DNA of 43,634 nucleotides from Reyranella sp. CPCC 100927. Lineage in GTDB: Bacteria; Pseudomonadota; Alphaproteobacteria; Reyranellales; Reyranellaceae. The first letter of the stretch is position 1, and each line of letters starts with the position of its first letter. Where the stretch lies: assembly GCF_007859315.1 (NCBI RefSeq), contig NZ_VOHA01000038.1, positions 1 through 43,634 on the forward strand, given 5' to 3'. Of this stretch, positions 8,154 through 15,919 are shown piece after piece. The notes beneath the pieces were generated by a model that saw nothing but the letters and a program-made list of their open reading frames with translations, was not told the DNA's origin and made no database searches. A program made the translations under genes and the position numbers.

Positions 8154-10055
8154 TCAGTTCCGCAACGCTGTTTCGATCACGGGCAGGTACAGCAGGAACG
8201 TCGTGCCGCGTCCGACCGCGCTGTCGACGCTCATGAAGCCGCCCGATTGATGAACGAAGCCGTAGACCATGGCGAGTCCCAGGCCGGTGCCCTGGCCTTC
8301 GTCCTTGGTCGTGAAGAACGGCTCGAAGATGTGGGCCTGCACGTCGGGCGTCATGCCGGCGCCGGTGTCGCGTACGGCAATCTCGATCCATGCGCCGGCA
8401 CGCAGGTGCGGCCGGGGTTCGACATCCGCCGGGGTCAGGACACGCCGAGACGCCGCCACATGCAGTTCGCCGCCCTCGGGCATGGCATCGCGGGCATTGA
8501 CCGCGAGATTGAGGATCGCCGTCTCGAACCCGCTGCGATCGAGCCGGCATCGCGGCAGGCCCTCGTCGACATCGAGGCGGAAACGGATATGGCTTGGCAC
8601 GACGCTCGACAACAAACGCGCAAGATCGTGCAGCAGGACATCGATGGCCATTTCCGTCGGTTCCAGCGGCCGCTGCCGCGCCACCATCATGAGGCGCGAC
8701 ACGACGTCGGCGCCCCGCTCGGCCGCCGTGATCGCCGTCGTGATCTTGCGCTGGTGCGGCGAGTCCGGCGACAGCTCGTCCGCCAGGACCTCCAGCTTGG
8801 CCATGATGATGGCCAGGATGTTGTTGAAGTCGTGCGCGATGCCGCCGGTGAGCTTGCCGAGCGCCTCGAGCTTCTGGCTTTGGCGCAGGCTCGCCTCGGC
8901 CTGCGCCAGCTGCACCTCGGCGCGGCGCTGGCGGGTGATATCCTTCGCCACCACCAGCCGGGCGCGCTGGCGGCGGAAGCCAATCGACGCCGACGTGATC
9001 TTGTTCTCGGTGATCGACCCGTCCTTCATGACATGCCGCCAGACGCCGCGATCATGGGCGACACCGTCATCATCGACGATCGTTGTCACGAATTGCTTGA
9101 GGCGAGGCCGATCCTCGGCCGGCAGAAGATCGAATATCGTCAGTTTGCGAAACTCGGCCGTCGTGTAGCCGTAGGCATTGCGGGCGGCTTCGTTGGCCTC
9201 GAAAATCCGCAACGTGTCGCGGTGGTGTACCCACATCGCGTCGGGATTCTTCTCGAACAAGACCCGGAAACTGGCGGCGCTCTGCTGCAGATGTTCGAAC
9301 ACCAGGGTGCCAATTCCTGCCGTCAGCGCAAAAATGGCGACGCCGATCACGATCGTGGCGAACGCGCCAGACGGTATGCCGGGTGGGGCATGCAGGTCGC
9401 CGTCCGTGATGCACATCGCGTTCATCAGGAAGAGGTGCACGCCACCGATGGCGACAGCCAGGAGCAGCGGGCTGGCGAAATGCTGGATGGCGGTCGCCCG
9501 CTGCGAGCCCGAGTGGTTGGGGCGGAACCGGACCAGAAACGCGGCGATGGTGAGCGCTACAGGTGCAACAAAGGACGCACACAGCAGCAACAGATCGTAG
9601 CGGATCAGCACGCCCGGCCGCAGCGCCGCCACGGCGCCGTAGTACGTCGCGCCGATTCCCAGGCCCATGACCGTTCCGGCCACGAGGGCTCGGGGAATCA
9701 TGGCGGCAGGGTGCACCAGGACGCGCAACGCCAGGCCGGTCGCCAGCATGGCCGGGATGGCCGCGATGCCGGCCGCGATCGGGTCGTATGTCCCCGTCAC
9801 CGGTTCCATGTGCGACGACATCGTCACGAAGTGCGCCGACCAGATGCCGCCGCCCATGACGATCGCGCCGCCCACCAGCCACCACAGGCGTCGTGTCCCG
9901 TCGCGCCGTTCGACAAGTCGGCCGGCCAGCTCCAGGAAGGCGAAACTGGCAAGTGCGGCGATGGCGTAGGGGAAGATGTCCAGTGTGTGGGCGCGAATCG
10001 CCACCAGGTTTTCAACCGGACTGCACTCGGAACTGAACAACGCCGCGAGGTCCAT
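8154..10055 (-). CDS. MHYT-PAS sensor histidine kinase, 633 aa
   Basis: The N-terminal ~260 residues are seven-helix-like membrane segments with MHYT-type elements (GIWSAHFVTMSS, LGIGATYYGAVA, GVHLFLMNAM), a domain thought to sense gases or redox through a metal. Next is a PAS domain at about 270-390 (FRVLFEKNPDAMWVHHRDTL, YGYTTAEFRKLTIFDLLP). Then the kinase: H-box LGKLTGGIAHDFNNILAIIM with the phospho-acceptor His in 'AHDFNN', N-box NLAVNARDAMPEGG, G1 DTGAGM, F-box FEPFFTTK and G2 GTGLGLAMVYGF. There is no attached receiver and no response regulator next door, so its partner is elsewhere. The H-box type is that of HWE/HisKA_4-like hybrid-family kinases. Some MHYT residues are non-consensus. 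Confidence 0.9.
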   Translation of the reverse strand: MDLAALFSSECSPVENLVAIRAHTLDIFPYAIAALASFAFLELAGRLVERRDGTRRLWWLVGGAIVMGGGIWSAHFVTMSSHMEPVTGTYDPIAAGIAAIPAMLATGLALRVLVHPAAMIPRALVAGTVMGLGIGATYYGAVAALRPGVLIRYDLLLLCASFVAPVALTIAAFLVRFRPNHSGSQRATAIQHFASPLLLAVAIGGVHLFLMNAMCITDGDLHAPPGIPSGAFATIVIGVAIFALTAGIGTLVFEHLQQSAASFRVLFEKNPDAMWVHHRDTLRIFEANEAARNAYGYTTAEFRKLTIFDLLPAEDRPRLKQFVTTIVDDDGVAHDRGVWRHVMKDGSITENKITSASIGFRRQRARLVVAKDITRQRRAEVQLAQAEASLRQSQKLEALGKLTGGIAHDFNNILAIIMAKLEVLADELSPDSPHQRKITTAITAAERGADVVSRLMMVARQRPLEPTEMAIDVLLHDLARLLSSVVPSHIRFRLDVDEGLPRCRLDRSGFETAILNLAVNARDAMPEGGELHVAASRRVLTPADVEPRPHLRAGAWIEIAVRDTGAGMTPDVQAHIFEPFFTTKDEGQGTGLGLAMVYGFVHQSGGFMSVDSAVGRGTTFLLYLPVIETALRN

Positions 10056-10214
10056 AGGGCCTTTCAGGGCTCAGAGCGCACCGGCTGAAAACGATGTGAT
10101 CAAATCATTTGCATTCGAAGTATAATGCACAATGGAGCCCAGGAACACAGGGCTGTCAATTCCCGCGACGCTCGGATGGCGATCGCGGGCGGCGATCCCG
10201 GCGCGCGCTGTGCT

Positions 10215-11147
10215 TCACACCGCTTCGGCGCGGGTGCGCTCGACCAGGAGGTGGGCCGCCGTACGGAAGGCGTCGAAGAAGGAAGACAGGTCGTCGACGC
10301 CCAGCCGTTTCCTGTAGCCGGGTGCCGACTTGTTGGAGAACGCCCAGGCACCGCCGCCAGGATTGATCTCCAGCAGGTGCAGGCCGCCATCCTTGTCGCG
10401 CAGGATATCGCAGGCCTGCAGCGCCACCGTCGGCATGGCGCGCCAGGCGGCGGCAGCCAACGCCAGCATGGCCGGATCGCGGGTGACGTGCGCCGTCATG
10501 TCCGGCGGTGCCGGCATGTAGTCAGCCGGTTTGAAGGGCGCGCGCGACGGGTCCAGCATCAGCGGCCGGGTCGACTGGCGCCAGTAGGAGAACAGCGGCA
10601 CGCCGAACAAGGTCAGCACGCGGCAGGTCATGGCATGGCCGCAGTCGACGAATGTCTGCGCGATCATCGGCGCGTATCGGCCCAGATGATCGGCCGGATA
10701 GTCCGATGGCGCGCGATAATGCACGCGATCGGTCGGCAGCAGCTCGATATTCTGGCCCCAGGACGCCAGTGCGTAGGATGGCTTTACGATCACATAAGGA
10801 CCGTAGGTATCGCGGGAGAGCACGGTCTGCGGACCGATCTCCTCGAAGGCCGGCACCGGCAGGCCCGCTGCGGCCAGGCGGCGCATCTCCTCCAGCTTGG
10901 ACATCGGCTGGCCGGCATAGAGCCGGCCGCGGCGCGGACGAAAGTCCAGCAGACGGACGGGCGAGAAGATCAGCGACGGACGCTGCGCGGCCTTGCGGCT
11001 TGTCACGGACGACCGCGACGGATTGGAAACGATGAAGACCTCGATATCCGGCGCCATGCTCTCGGCATGGGTTTTGATGGCGTGGAAGTCGGCGATGTCC
11101 TGCCAGTCCGGTGTGTGAACCAGGACCAGGTTGCGGCTCGGCGTCAT
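10215..11147 (-). CDS. ATP-grasp enzyme, coupled to a glycosyltransferase
   Basis: The 310-aa protein starts at the ATG at 11147 (MTPSRNLVLVHTPDWQDIAD), which overlaps the upstream stop by four bases (ATGA). ATP-grasp features are visible: a nucleotide-binding lysine in YGPYVIVKPSYALASWGQN, the QTFVDCGHAMTCRVLTLFG strand pair, and the metal-binding end GGLHLLEINPGGGAWAFSN with Glu and Asn. ATP-grasp enzymes activate a carboxylate as acyl phosphate and join it to an amine, hydroxyl or thiol. They include peptide ligases such as RimK and the graspetide macrocyclases. The exact substrate cannot be read. The gene is third in a 58-aa peptide, GT2-TPR, ATP-grasp unit, which makes the peptide or its glycan a possible substrate. 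Confidence 0.8.
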   Translation of the reverse strand: MTPSRNLVLVHTPDWQDIADFHAIKTHAESMAPDIEVFIVSNPSRSSVTSRKAAQRPSLIFSPVRLLDFRPRRGRLYAGQPMSKLEEMRRLAAAGLPVPAFEEIGPQTVLSRDTYGPYVIVKPSYALASWGQNIELLPTDRVHYRAPSDYPADHLGRYAPMIAQTFVDCGHAMTCRVLTLFGVPLFSYWRQSTRPLMLDPSRAPFKPADYMPAPPDMTAHVTRDPAMLALAAAAWRAMPTVALQACDILRDKDGGLHLLEINPGGGAWAFSNKSAPGYRKRLGVDDLSSFFDAFRTAAHLLVERTRAEAV

Positions 11148-12250
11148 GGCGCCGGCCCGCCCAATGCCGATGCCTTGAGACGATACGTCATCTCGTCCGG
11201 CGCCAGGCGCGCCGCTTCGGCGAAGTGCGCCGCGGCATCCCGTCGGTGTCCCAACCGAAGGCACGCGACGGCCGCCAGTTCGCAGGCTCTGTCGCCGAAG
11301 ATGCGGCGGTCGAATGCCAGCACCCCGTCCTGCAGGGTGTCCGGATCGATGGCGCGCAGCTTCTGGGCGACGCGCAGCGCCGCCCGCGGGCGGCCGGCAT
11401 CGAGTGCGGCACGTCCCAGCAGGAACCAGAGCGCATAGTCGTGCGGCAGGATCGCCAGGCCTTCGGCGATCGCCGGCACGGGATCACCGCCGCCTTGCCG
11501 TTCGGCGCGGGCCAGAAGCTGGCAGCACAGGCTTGCCGCAGCGCGCTGCTCGTCCGACTCCTGCCGCCGGGCACCGGCGATCCCCGATCGCGCCGCCGCC
11601 ATCGCCGGCTGCAGCCGCCCCAGCGCGACCAGTGTTTCGGCGAGATGGTGCCAGAGAAAGGCGCGGTCGGGATCATCGCGCACGGCCTGCTCCAGCAGCG
11701 CGAGGTTACGGGCGTGCTTATGCCCCTGTCCGCCGTCGTAGCCGAGATGATCGATCCGCACGGATGTCTGCCGGATCGGCAGGCCCTCGCGGGTACTGAT
11801 CGTTCGGATGGCGGGGACCATCGTCTCATGGATGCGGCCGGCAAAGCGCAGGCGCGGATCGCTGCGGAACAGCCGCCATTCGCGGTAGCGCGTGTAGCCC
11901 GTCTTGGGCCGCAGCCGCACGAGGCCCGCGATGGCGCCCGGGTCGATATAGTCGGCCAGGACACCGCCCTCCGGCAGGACCAGGCGCTCGTCGGCGTCGA
12001 TATAGAGGACCCAGCTGCCGGACACCCTTGCCAGCGCGGCGTTGCGCGCCGCCGCAAAATCATCGCGCCAGGGCTGATGGTACAAACGTACGCCAGCACG
12101 GGTTGCGATGTCGACGGTGCCATCCGTCGAGCCGGTGTCGACCACGACGATGTCGTCGACCCGGCCCTGCAAGGACTCCAGGCACCCCGGCAGGAACGAC
12201 TGTTCGTTGCGAACAATCATCGCCGCCGACACGGTTACGGGGCTGCTCAT
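11144..12250 (-). CDS. GT2 glycosyltransferase with C-terminal TPR-like repeats
   Basis: The 368-aa protein starts at the ATG at 12250. A GTG at 12271, one base past the peptide stop, is an alternative start. Residues about 1-220 form a GT-A family 2 domain: AAMIVRNEQSFLPGCLESL, VDDIVVVDTGSTDGT, WRDDFAAARNAAL and the DxD-type VLYIDADERL. Residues 220-368 are helical pairs resembling tetratricopeptide repeats (AFLWHHLAETLVALGRLQPA, YALWFLLGRAALDAGRPRAA). GT2 fused to a helical repeat domain is the layout of peptide S-glycosyltransferases such as SunS, but is also common in cell-surface glycan loci. The donor sugar is unknown. It sits between the 58-aa peptide and the ATP-grasp gene, reading in the same direction with 22-bp and -4-bp spacing. 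Confidence 0.85.
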   Translation of the reverse strand: MSSPVTVSAAMIVRNEQSFLPGCLESLQGRVDDIVVVDTGSTDGTVDIATRAGVRLYHQPWRDDFAAARNAALARVSGSWVLYIDADERLVLPEGGVLADYIDPGAIAGLVRLRPKTGYTRYREWRLFRSDPRLRFAGRIHETMVPAIRTISTREGLPIRQTSVRIDHLGYDGGQGHKHARNLALLEQAVRDDPDRAFLWHHLAETLVALGRLQPAMAAARSGIAGARRQESDEQRAAASLCCQLLARAERQGGGDPVPAIAEGLAILPHDYALWFLLGRAALDAGRPRAALRVAQKLRAIDPDTLQDGVLAFDRRIFGDRACELAAVACLRLGHRRDAAAHFAEAARLAPDEMTYRLKASALGGPAP

Positions 12251-12272
12251 CGGCGCCCCGTCGCTTGACACG

Positions 12273-12449
12273 TCAGGTGTTGCCGGTGAACGCCAGGGCT
12301 TCGGTGATGCTCATCGCGTCGATCGGGAAGGTCACGACCCGCGGCGCCTCATAGGCCTTGTCCGCCGTCAGGGCGCGCAGCTTTTCCGGGATCTGCGGCG
12401 GGGGTGAGCTGACCGCTTCTGCTGAAGTCGCTGTTGAAATGACGGTCAT
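12273..12449 (-). CDS. Small peptide, 58 aa, possible RiPP precursor
   Basis: The start is ATG 12449 (MTVISTATSAEAV), with GAAGG upstream. An in-frame GTG at 12482 would add 11 residues. Codons in the second half are strongly G/C at position three, like real genes here. The N-terminal half is Ala/Ser/Thr/Pro-rich (SSPPPQIPEKLRALTADK). Then comes AYEAPRVV, with Tyr33, Pro36 and Val38 spaced as in the YxxPx[L/V] element that RRE domains read in lasso-peptide leaders. A 20-residue tail, TFPIDAMSITEALAFTGNT, follows. It has no cysteine and no signal peptide or membrane helix. It heads the unit with the GT2-TPR and ATP-grasp genes, and a stand-alone PqqD-like RRE protein is 1.8 kb away. Precursor status is an inference. 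A small adaptor protein is the alternative. Confidence 0.55.
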   Translation of the reverse strand: MTVISTATSAEAVSSPPPQIPEKLRALTADKAYEAPRVVTFPIDAMSITEALAFTGNT

Positions 12450-12493
12450 CGACGTGCCTTCGTTGCTGTACTCACCGACCACAGAACCGTAGC

Positions 12494-13450
12494 ATGGGCA
12501 CTTCCATTGTCAAACGCTCCAGGGGAGCGACACGCACCGTGCTGCTGCTGTTCTATGATGTGCCGTGGGGCTTGTCTCTCGATGTGCCTTCCACCCCGGA
12601 CATCACGATCTCGACCGACCGCAACCGCTACGACGACGCAGACGCGGTCGTTTTCCACCCGCCGGAATGGACGCGCGCGCGCATCCGGGCCCGCCGGCCC
12701 TGGGCGTGGGATCTCCATCCTGCCAAGCGGCCGGGGCAGCTCTGGATCGCCAGCACGATCGAATGCCAGGACCACTACCCGATCATGCGCGACGTGCGCT
12801 TCATGCGCCATTTCGACCTGACGATGACCTATCGCCGCGACTGCGACGTGCCGGCGACATATGCCATCCCGCACGGTTCGGTGCCGGCGATGATCGCGGC
12901 GCTGCGGCGGCCACCGCCACCAAAGTCCGCCGACGCCTTGCTCGCCACTTTCATCTCGAGCGCGGTCGATACCAGCAACCGGCGCGCCTACCTCTACGAG
13001 CTGGCGCAATACATGGCGATCGACTCGTACGGCACGTTCATGAACAACCGTGCGCTGGCGTCCGACGCCGGCCGGCCGTCCAAGCTGGACGCGATCTCGA
13101 CGTACAGGTTCACGGCCGCGTTCGAGAACGCGCGCGCGGTGGACTACGTGACCGAAAAGTTCTTCGACCCCCTGTGGGCGGGCTCCATTCCGGTCTACTT
13201 TGGGGCGCCCAACGTCGCGGCGTTCGCGCCCGGCGATCACTGCTATATCGATGCGTCGGATTTCCCCGATCCCCGCCAGCTGGCCGAGCACCTGCGCGCC
13301 ATTGCCGGCGACGATGAGCGCTACGGCCGCTTCTTCGACTGGAAGCAGCGGCCGCTGCGCGACAGCTTCCTGAAGCTGATCGAAACCGAAAGCCGCAGCC
13401 CGGTCGAGCGCCTGTGCGCCCTGTTGCGGCAACGCTTCAGGCGACCGTGA
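12494..13450 (+). CDS. GT10 fucosyltransferase-like glycosyltransferase
   Basis: The 318-aa protein carries the hallmark C-terminal block of family 10 (alpha-1,3/4-fucosyltransferases) at about residues 204-240: [20 protein letters not shown], then [17 protein letters not shown]. The Glu and Lys of 'VTEKFFD' and the following 'G.P.Y.GAPN' bind GDP-fucose in characterised members. The N-terminal half is variable, as usual for the acceptor domain. There is no membrane anchor. It starts 44 bp from the divergent 58-aa peptide gene, and its stop overlaps the 3' end of the damaged gmd by 14 bp, tail to tail. It would need GDP-L-fucose (or a related GDP-sugar). The local gmd looks inactive and no fucose synthase gene is in the window, so donor supply must come from elsewhere. 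Confidence 0.85.
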   Translation: MGTSIVKRSRGATRTVLLLFYDVPWGLSLDVPSTPDITISTDRNRYDDADAVVFHPPEWTRARIRARRPWAWDLHPAKRPGQLWIASTIECQDHYPIMRDVRFMRHFDLTMTYRRDCDVPATYAIPHGSVPAMIAALRRPPPPKSADALLATFISSAVDTSNRRAYLYELAQYMAIDSYGTFMNNRALASDAGRPSKLDAISTYRFTAAFENARAVDYVTEKFFDPLWAGSIPVYFGAPNVAAFAPGDHCYIDASDFPDPRQLAEHLRAIAGDDERYGRFFDWKQRPLRDSFLKLIETESRSPVERLCALLRQRFRRP

Positions 13451-14168
13451 TCACCAATTCATGTTCCTCCCCAGCGAAGCTGGGGGAGGAAGTGCTCCGG
13501 GCCGCGGCGCGGTCGGCGTCGACCATCTCGGCCACGAGATCCTCGAAGCGGGTGCGATGCCACCATCCCAGGCGCTGCCGCGCCTTGGTCGGATCGCCGA
13601 CGAGGTGGTCGGCCTCGGTCGGACGCCTGTAGGTCGGATCGATTGCGATCAGAACCTCGCCGCTGCGCGCGCAACAGCCGGTCTCCTCGACCCCGGTGCC
13701 ACGCCACACGATGGGACGCCCGATGCGGGCGAAGGCCAGCTCGGCGAACGCGCGGACCGAATGCGCTTCGCCGGTCGACAGCACGTAGTCGTCAGGCTGG
13801 TCCTGCTGCAGCATCAGCCACATGCCCTCGACATAGTCGCGGGCATGGCCCCAGTCGCGCCGGGCATCGAGATTGCCGAGATAGAGGCGCTGCTGGCGGC
13901 CGGCCTCGATGGCTGCCACGGCGCGCGTGATCTTGCGGGTGACGAACGTCTCGCCGCGCAGCGGCGATTCGTGGTTGAACAGGATGCCGTTGGAGGCATG
14001 CAGGCCGTAGGCCTCGCGGCGGTAGAGGTGGTCGATGCGCTGGGTGTTGAGCGAGGAGGCGCGGCGCTTGATGCCGTGCACGATATAGTCACGGGCCAGC
14101 AGAAAGTCGGCGAGATAGGCGCCGTCCTGTCCGGTGATCCCCGTGATCAGAGCGACCTTGTCGGCCAT
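13437..14168 (-). CDS. gmd: GDP-mannose 4,6-dehydratase with internal deletion, probably inactive
   Basis: The start is ATG 14168 ([20 protein letters not shown]), giving 243 aa against about 320-350 in intact GMD. The NAD-binding GITGQDG motif and [19 protein letters not shown] are present. The frame then jumps straight to [19 protein letters not shown], which in intact enzymes lies about 110 residues later. The missing block includes the dinucleotide-fold second half, the Ser/Thr-Glu catalytic residues and the YxxxK motif, so dehydratase activity is not expected. The rest ([39 protein letters not shown]) is well kept and the frame is open. The last ~19 residues ([19 protein letters not shown]) come from a family C repeat. 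The normal product, GDP-4-keto-6-deoxymannose, is the precursor of GDP-fucose, which fits the GT10 neighbour. Confidence 0.85.
   Translation of the reverse strand: MADKVALITGITGQDGAYLADFLLARDYIVHGIKRRASSLNTQRIDHLYRREAYGLHASNGILFNHESPLRGETFVTRKITRAVAAIEAGRQQRLYLGNLDARRDWGHARDYVEGMWLMLQQDQPDDYVLSTGEAHSVRAFAELAFARIGRPIVWRGTGVEETGCCARSGEVLIAIDPTYRRPTEADHLVGDPTKARQRLGWWHRTRFEDLVAEMVDADRAAARSTSSPSFAGEEHELVITVA
13464..13491. repeat. Short inverted repeat, family C, inside the gmd 3' end
   Basis: TTCCTCCCCAGCGAAGCTGG continuing GGGAGGAA forms a 12-bp stem with a GAA loop. The same hairpin occurs at the phnM/phnZ-like junction (36748-36824). Here it lies within coding sequence and specifies the final residues of the shortened gmd product. 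Confidence 0.75.
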
Positions 14169-14293
14169 CGCTTGCCATGTCCCTGTGCCATGCCCACTCA
14201 TGATACAGGACCAGCCGGCATTCGCGTTAATCGACTTGAACACTCCTGCCGGTTGATGCCCAATGCCTTGCCAACAGCGCGAGGGCGTACGCC

Positions 14294-14554
14294 GTGTCCT
14301 ACCGTCGCATCGACGGCCTTGAGTGCAATGAGCTGCCGGAGGGTTGTGTCGTCTACGACCAGGCCCGCGAACAGGTTCACTACCTCAACCGGACGGCGAC
14401 GGCCGTGCTCGACCTGTGCGACGGCAACCGCGATGCCGATGCCATCGCCGATCTGTTGCAGAGCGTCTTCAGCCTGCCGACACCGCCGCGATCGGATGTC
14501 GCGGATTGCCTGGCGGCACTGGCCAGCCAGGGCCTGATCGAACACCGCCCCTGA
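14294..14554 (+). CDS. Stand-alone PqqD-like protein (RiPP recognition element fold)
   Basis: The 86-aa protein starts at GTG 14294, chosen for the GAGGG six to ten bases upstream. The sequence has the PqqD pattern: [20 protein letters not shown] (beta hairpin with 'vv.d...e.v..LN.ta'), [21 protein letters not shown] (helix-turn-helix-like) and [17 protein letters not shown] (last helix). PqqD folds bind the leader of a ribosomal peptide and present it to modifying enzymes. Free PqqD-like proteins serve PQQ, lasso and other RiPP pathways. There is no pqqA/C/E, radical SAM or lasso cyclase gene in the window. It diverges from gmd and is followed 14 bp later by a small membrane protein. The 58-aa peptide with a YxxPxV element 1.8 kb away is the obvious candidate partner. 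Confidence 0.75.
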   Translation: MSYRRIDGLECNELPEGCVVYDQAREQVHYLNRTATAVLDLCDGNRDADAIADLLQSVFSLPTPPRSDVADCLAALASQGLIEHRP

Positions 14555-14568
14555 CCGATGCGACGAGG

Positions 14569-14781
14569 ATGAAGCCATTGCCATCGAGCATGCTCAAAAT
14601 GATCGCGGCGGGCACGATCGTCGGCGTGATCCTGGGCATCCTGGACAACTACGCGGTCCTCGCGAACGGCACGACGCAAGAGGTCGCGCGGGCGGTGGGC
14701 GGCACCGTGGCCTACGCGCTGTTCGGCGCCTTCGCCGGGGCTGCCACCTGGCATGTCCTGCAATCCAGCCGGCGATCCTGA
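14569..14781 (+). CDS. Small two-helix membrane protein, 70 aa
   Basis: The start ATG 14569 follows CGACGAGG, a usable ribosome-binding site, 14 bp after the PqqD-like stop. MKPLPSSMLK is followed by a hydrophobic helix (MIAAGTIVGVILGILDNYAV), a short polar loop (LANGTTQEVARAVGG) and a second helix (TVAYALFGAFAGAATWHVL), ending in QSSRRS. No family is recognised. Its position suggests co-transcription with the PqqD-like gene. A membrane partner or immunity-type role for that locus is conceivable but not shown. Confidence 0.55.
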   Translation: MKPLPSSMLKMIAAGTIVGVILGILDNYAVLANGTTQEVARAVGGTVAYALFGAFAGAATWHVLQSSRRS

Positions 14782-14793
14782 CGCGGTGACCGC

Positions 14794-15819
14794 TCAGCCC
14801 TCGGACAGATCGTCGACGTCGTTGCGCAGCGGCTGGCCGCCGCGCCAGCGCGCGAGATTGTCGAGGAAGATGTCGAAGATCGCCTCGTTCTGGCCCAGCG
14901 AATGGCTGGCCGTGTGCGGCGAGACGATCACGTTGGGCATGTCCCACAGCGGCGAGGCCGCATCCAGCGGCTCGCGCTCGAAGACGTCGAGATAGGCGCC
15001 GGCCAGTCTGCCGCTGGCCAGCGCCGCGATCACGTCGCGCTCCACCGCCACTTCACCGCGCGCCACGTTCACCAGGTGCGCGCCCGCCGGCATGGCCGCG
15101 AATGTCGCCGCGTTGGCGATGCCGCGCGTGGTGGGCGAGGCCGGACAGCACAGGATCAGCCAGTCGGCTTGCGGCAAGACCGCGGCGAGATCGCCGTAAG
15201 CGATCGTGCGGTCACAGGGCGGCACCGGCGCCGCGCCGCGGCGCACGCCGATGGTGCGCATCTCCAGCATCTTCAGCAGACCCGCGATCGTGCGGCCGAT
15301 CGGCCCCAGCCCGACGATGACGGCGCATTGGCCCTTGAGGTCGCGCGGCGAACGCTCGCCCAGGCGCGGTTCCCAGGCATGGCGGCGCTGCGCGTCGGCC
15401 AACAGTGGAAAGCGCCGGTTGAGCGCGATGACGGCACCCAGGGCGCTGTGTGCCACCGTCACCGCCGTCGCACCCGACGCCGTCGTCACCTTCATGCCGC
15501 GCGCCCGCAGCTCGGCATAGATCGGACGATCGGCGCCGGCGGGATGGATCTGCAGCCAGCGCAGCCGCGGTGACTTGCGCAGCACGGCCTGAAAATCGCG
15601 CAGCTCCAGGGTCAGATTGTTCTTGCTGGAACGGCCGGTCACCTCGCGCGTCATGAAGGCGATGTCGGCCATGCAGGGCGCGTCGACGATGATCGCCGCC
15701 TCCGCTGTCACGAAGGCAAGGCTGCCGGGCGGCACGGCCGCAGCAATGCGCTCGCCCCAGGTGCGTCGTGCATACGCGGAAAGCAGCAAGGTGAGCGGTG
15801 ATGATGGTGTATCGGTCAT
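14794..15819 (-). CDS. D-2-hydroxyacid dehydrogenase family protein
   Basis: The protein is 341 aa, normal for the family. The Rossmann motif is in KGQCAVIVGLGPIGRTIAGL (GxGxxG), followed by the ADWLILCCPASPTTRGIANA and GAHLVNVARGEVAVERD segments that carry the substrate-binding Arg, then GAYLDVFEREPLDAASPLWD and NVIVSPHTASHS with the catalytic His. These enzymes reduce 2-keto acids to D-2-hydroxyacids with NAD(P)H. The N-terminal catalytic half is divergent, so the substrate is not predictable. It lies downstream of the LLM oxidoreductase on the same strand, separated by a family B repeat. Confidence 0.88.
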   Translation of the reverse strand: MTDTPSSPLTLLLSAYARRTWGERIAAAVPPGSLAFVTAEAAIIVDAPCMADIAFMTREVTGRSSKNNLTLELRDFQAVLRKSPRLRWLQIHPAGADRPIYAELRARGMKVTTASGATAVTVAHSALGAVIALNRRFPLLADAQRRHAWEPRLGERSPRDLKGQCAVIVGLGPIGRTIAGLLKMLEMRTIGVRRGAAPVPPCDRTIAYGDLAAVLPQADWLILCCPASPTTRGIANAATFAAMPAGAHLVNVARGEVAVERDVIAALASGRLAGAYLDVFEREPLDAASPLWDMPNVIVSPHTASHSLGQNEAIFDIFLDNLARWRGGQPLRNDVDDLSEG

Positions 15820-15841
15820 GGTGTCGTGGGGTGGAGCGAGG

Positions 15842-15908
15842 TGTCATCCCGAGCGCAGCGAGGGGTCCAGGAGGAGCGCCCGGATCCCTCGCTGCGCTCG
15901 GGATGACA
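15842..15908. repeat. Inverted repeat, family B
   Basis: TGTCATCCCGAGCGCAGCGA plus GGG at 15842-15864 and its exact reverse complement at 15886-15908 enclose a 21-bp spacer. It fills the gap between the LLM oxidoreductase stop and the dehydrogenase start, so it may attenuate read-through between them. Confidence 0.85.
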
Positions 15909-15919
15909 GGTGTGCCACC

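Noticed and set aside
7758-10088. 776-codon open frame on the + strand opposite the histidine kinase
   Set aside because: It is antisense to a kinase with every H, N, G and F box in place. Its translation is Arg/His/Asp-rich with no family features, as expected from the opposite strand of a high-GC gene.
10215-14554. A standard lasso-peptide cluster
   Set aside because: The YxxP element and RRE-like protein are suggestive, but no B2 protease or asparagine-synthetase-like C protein is present, and the peptide has no recognisable lasso core.
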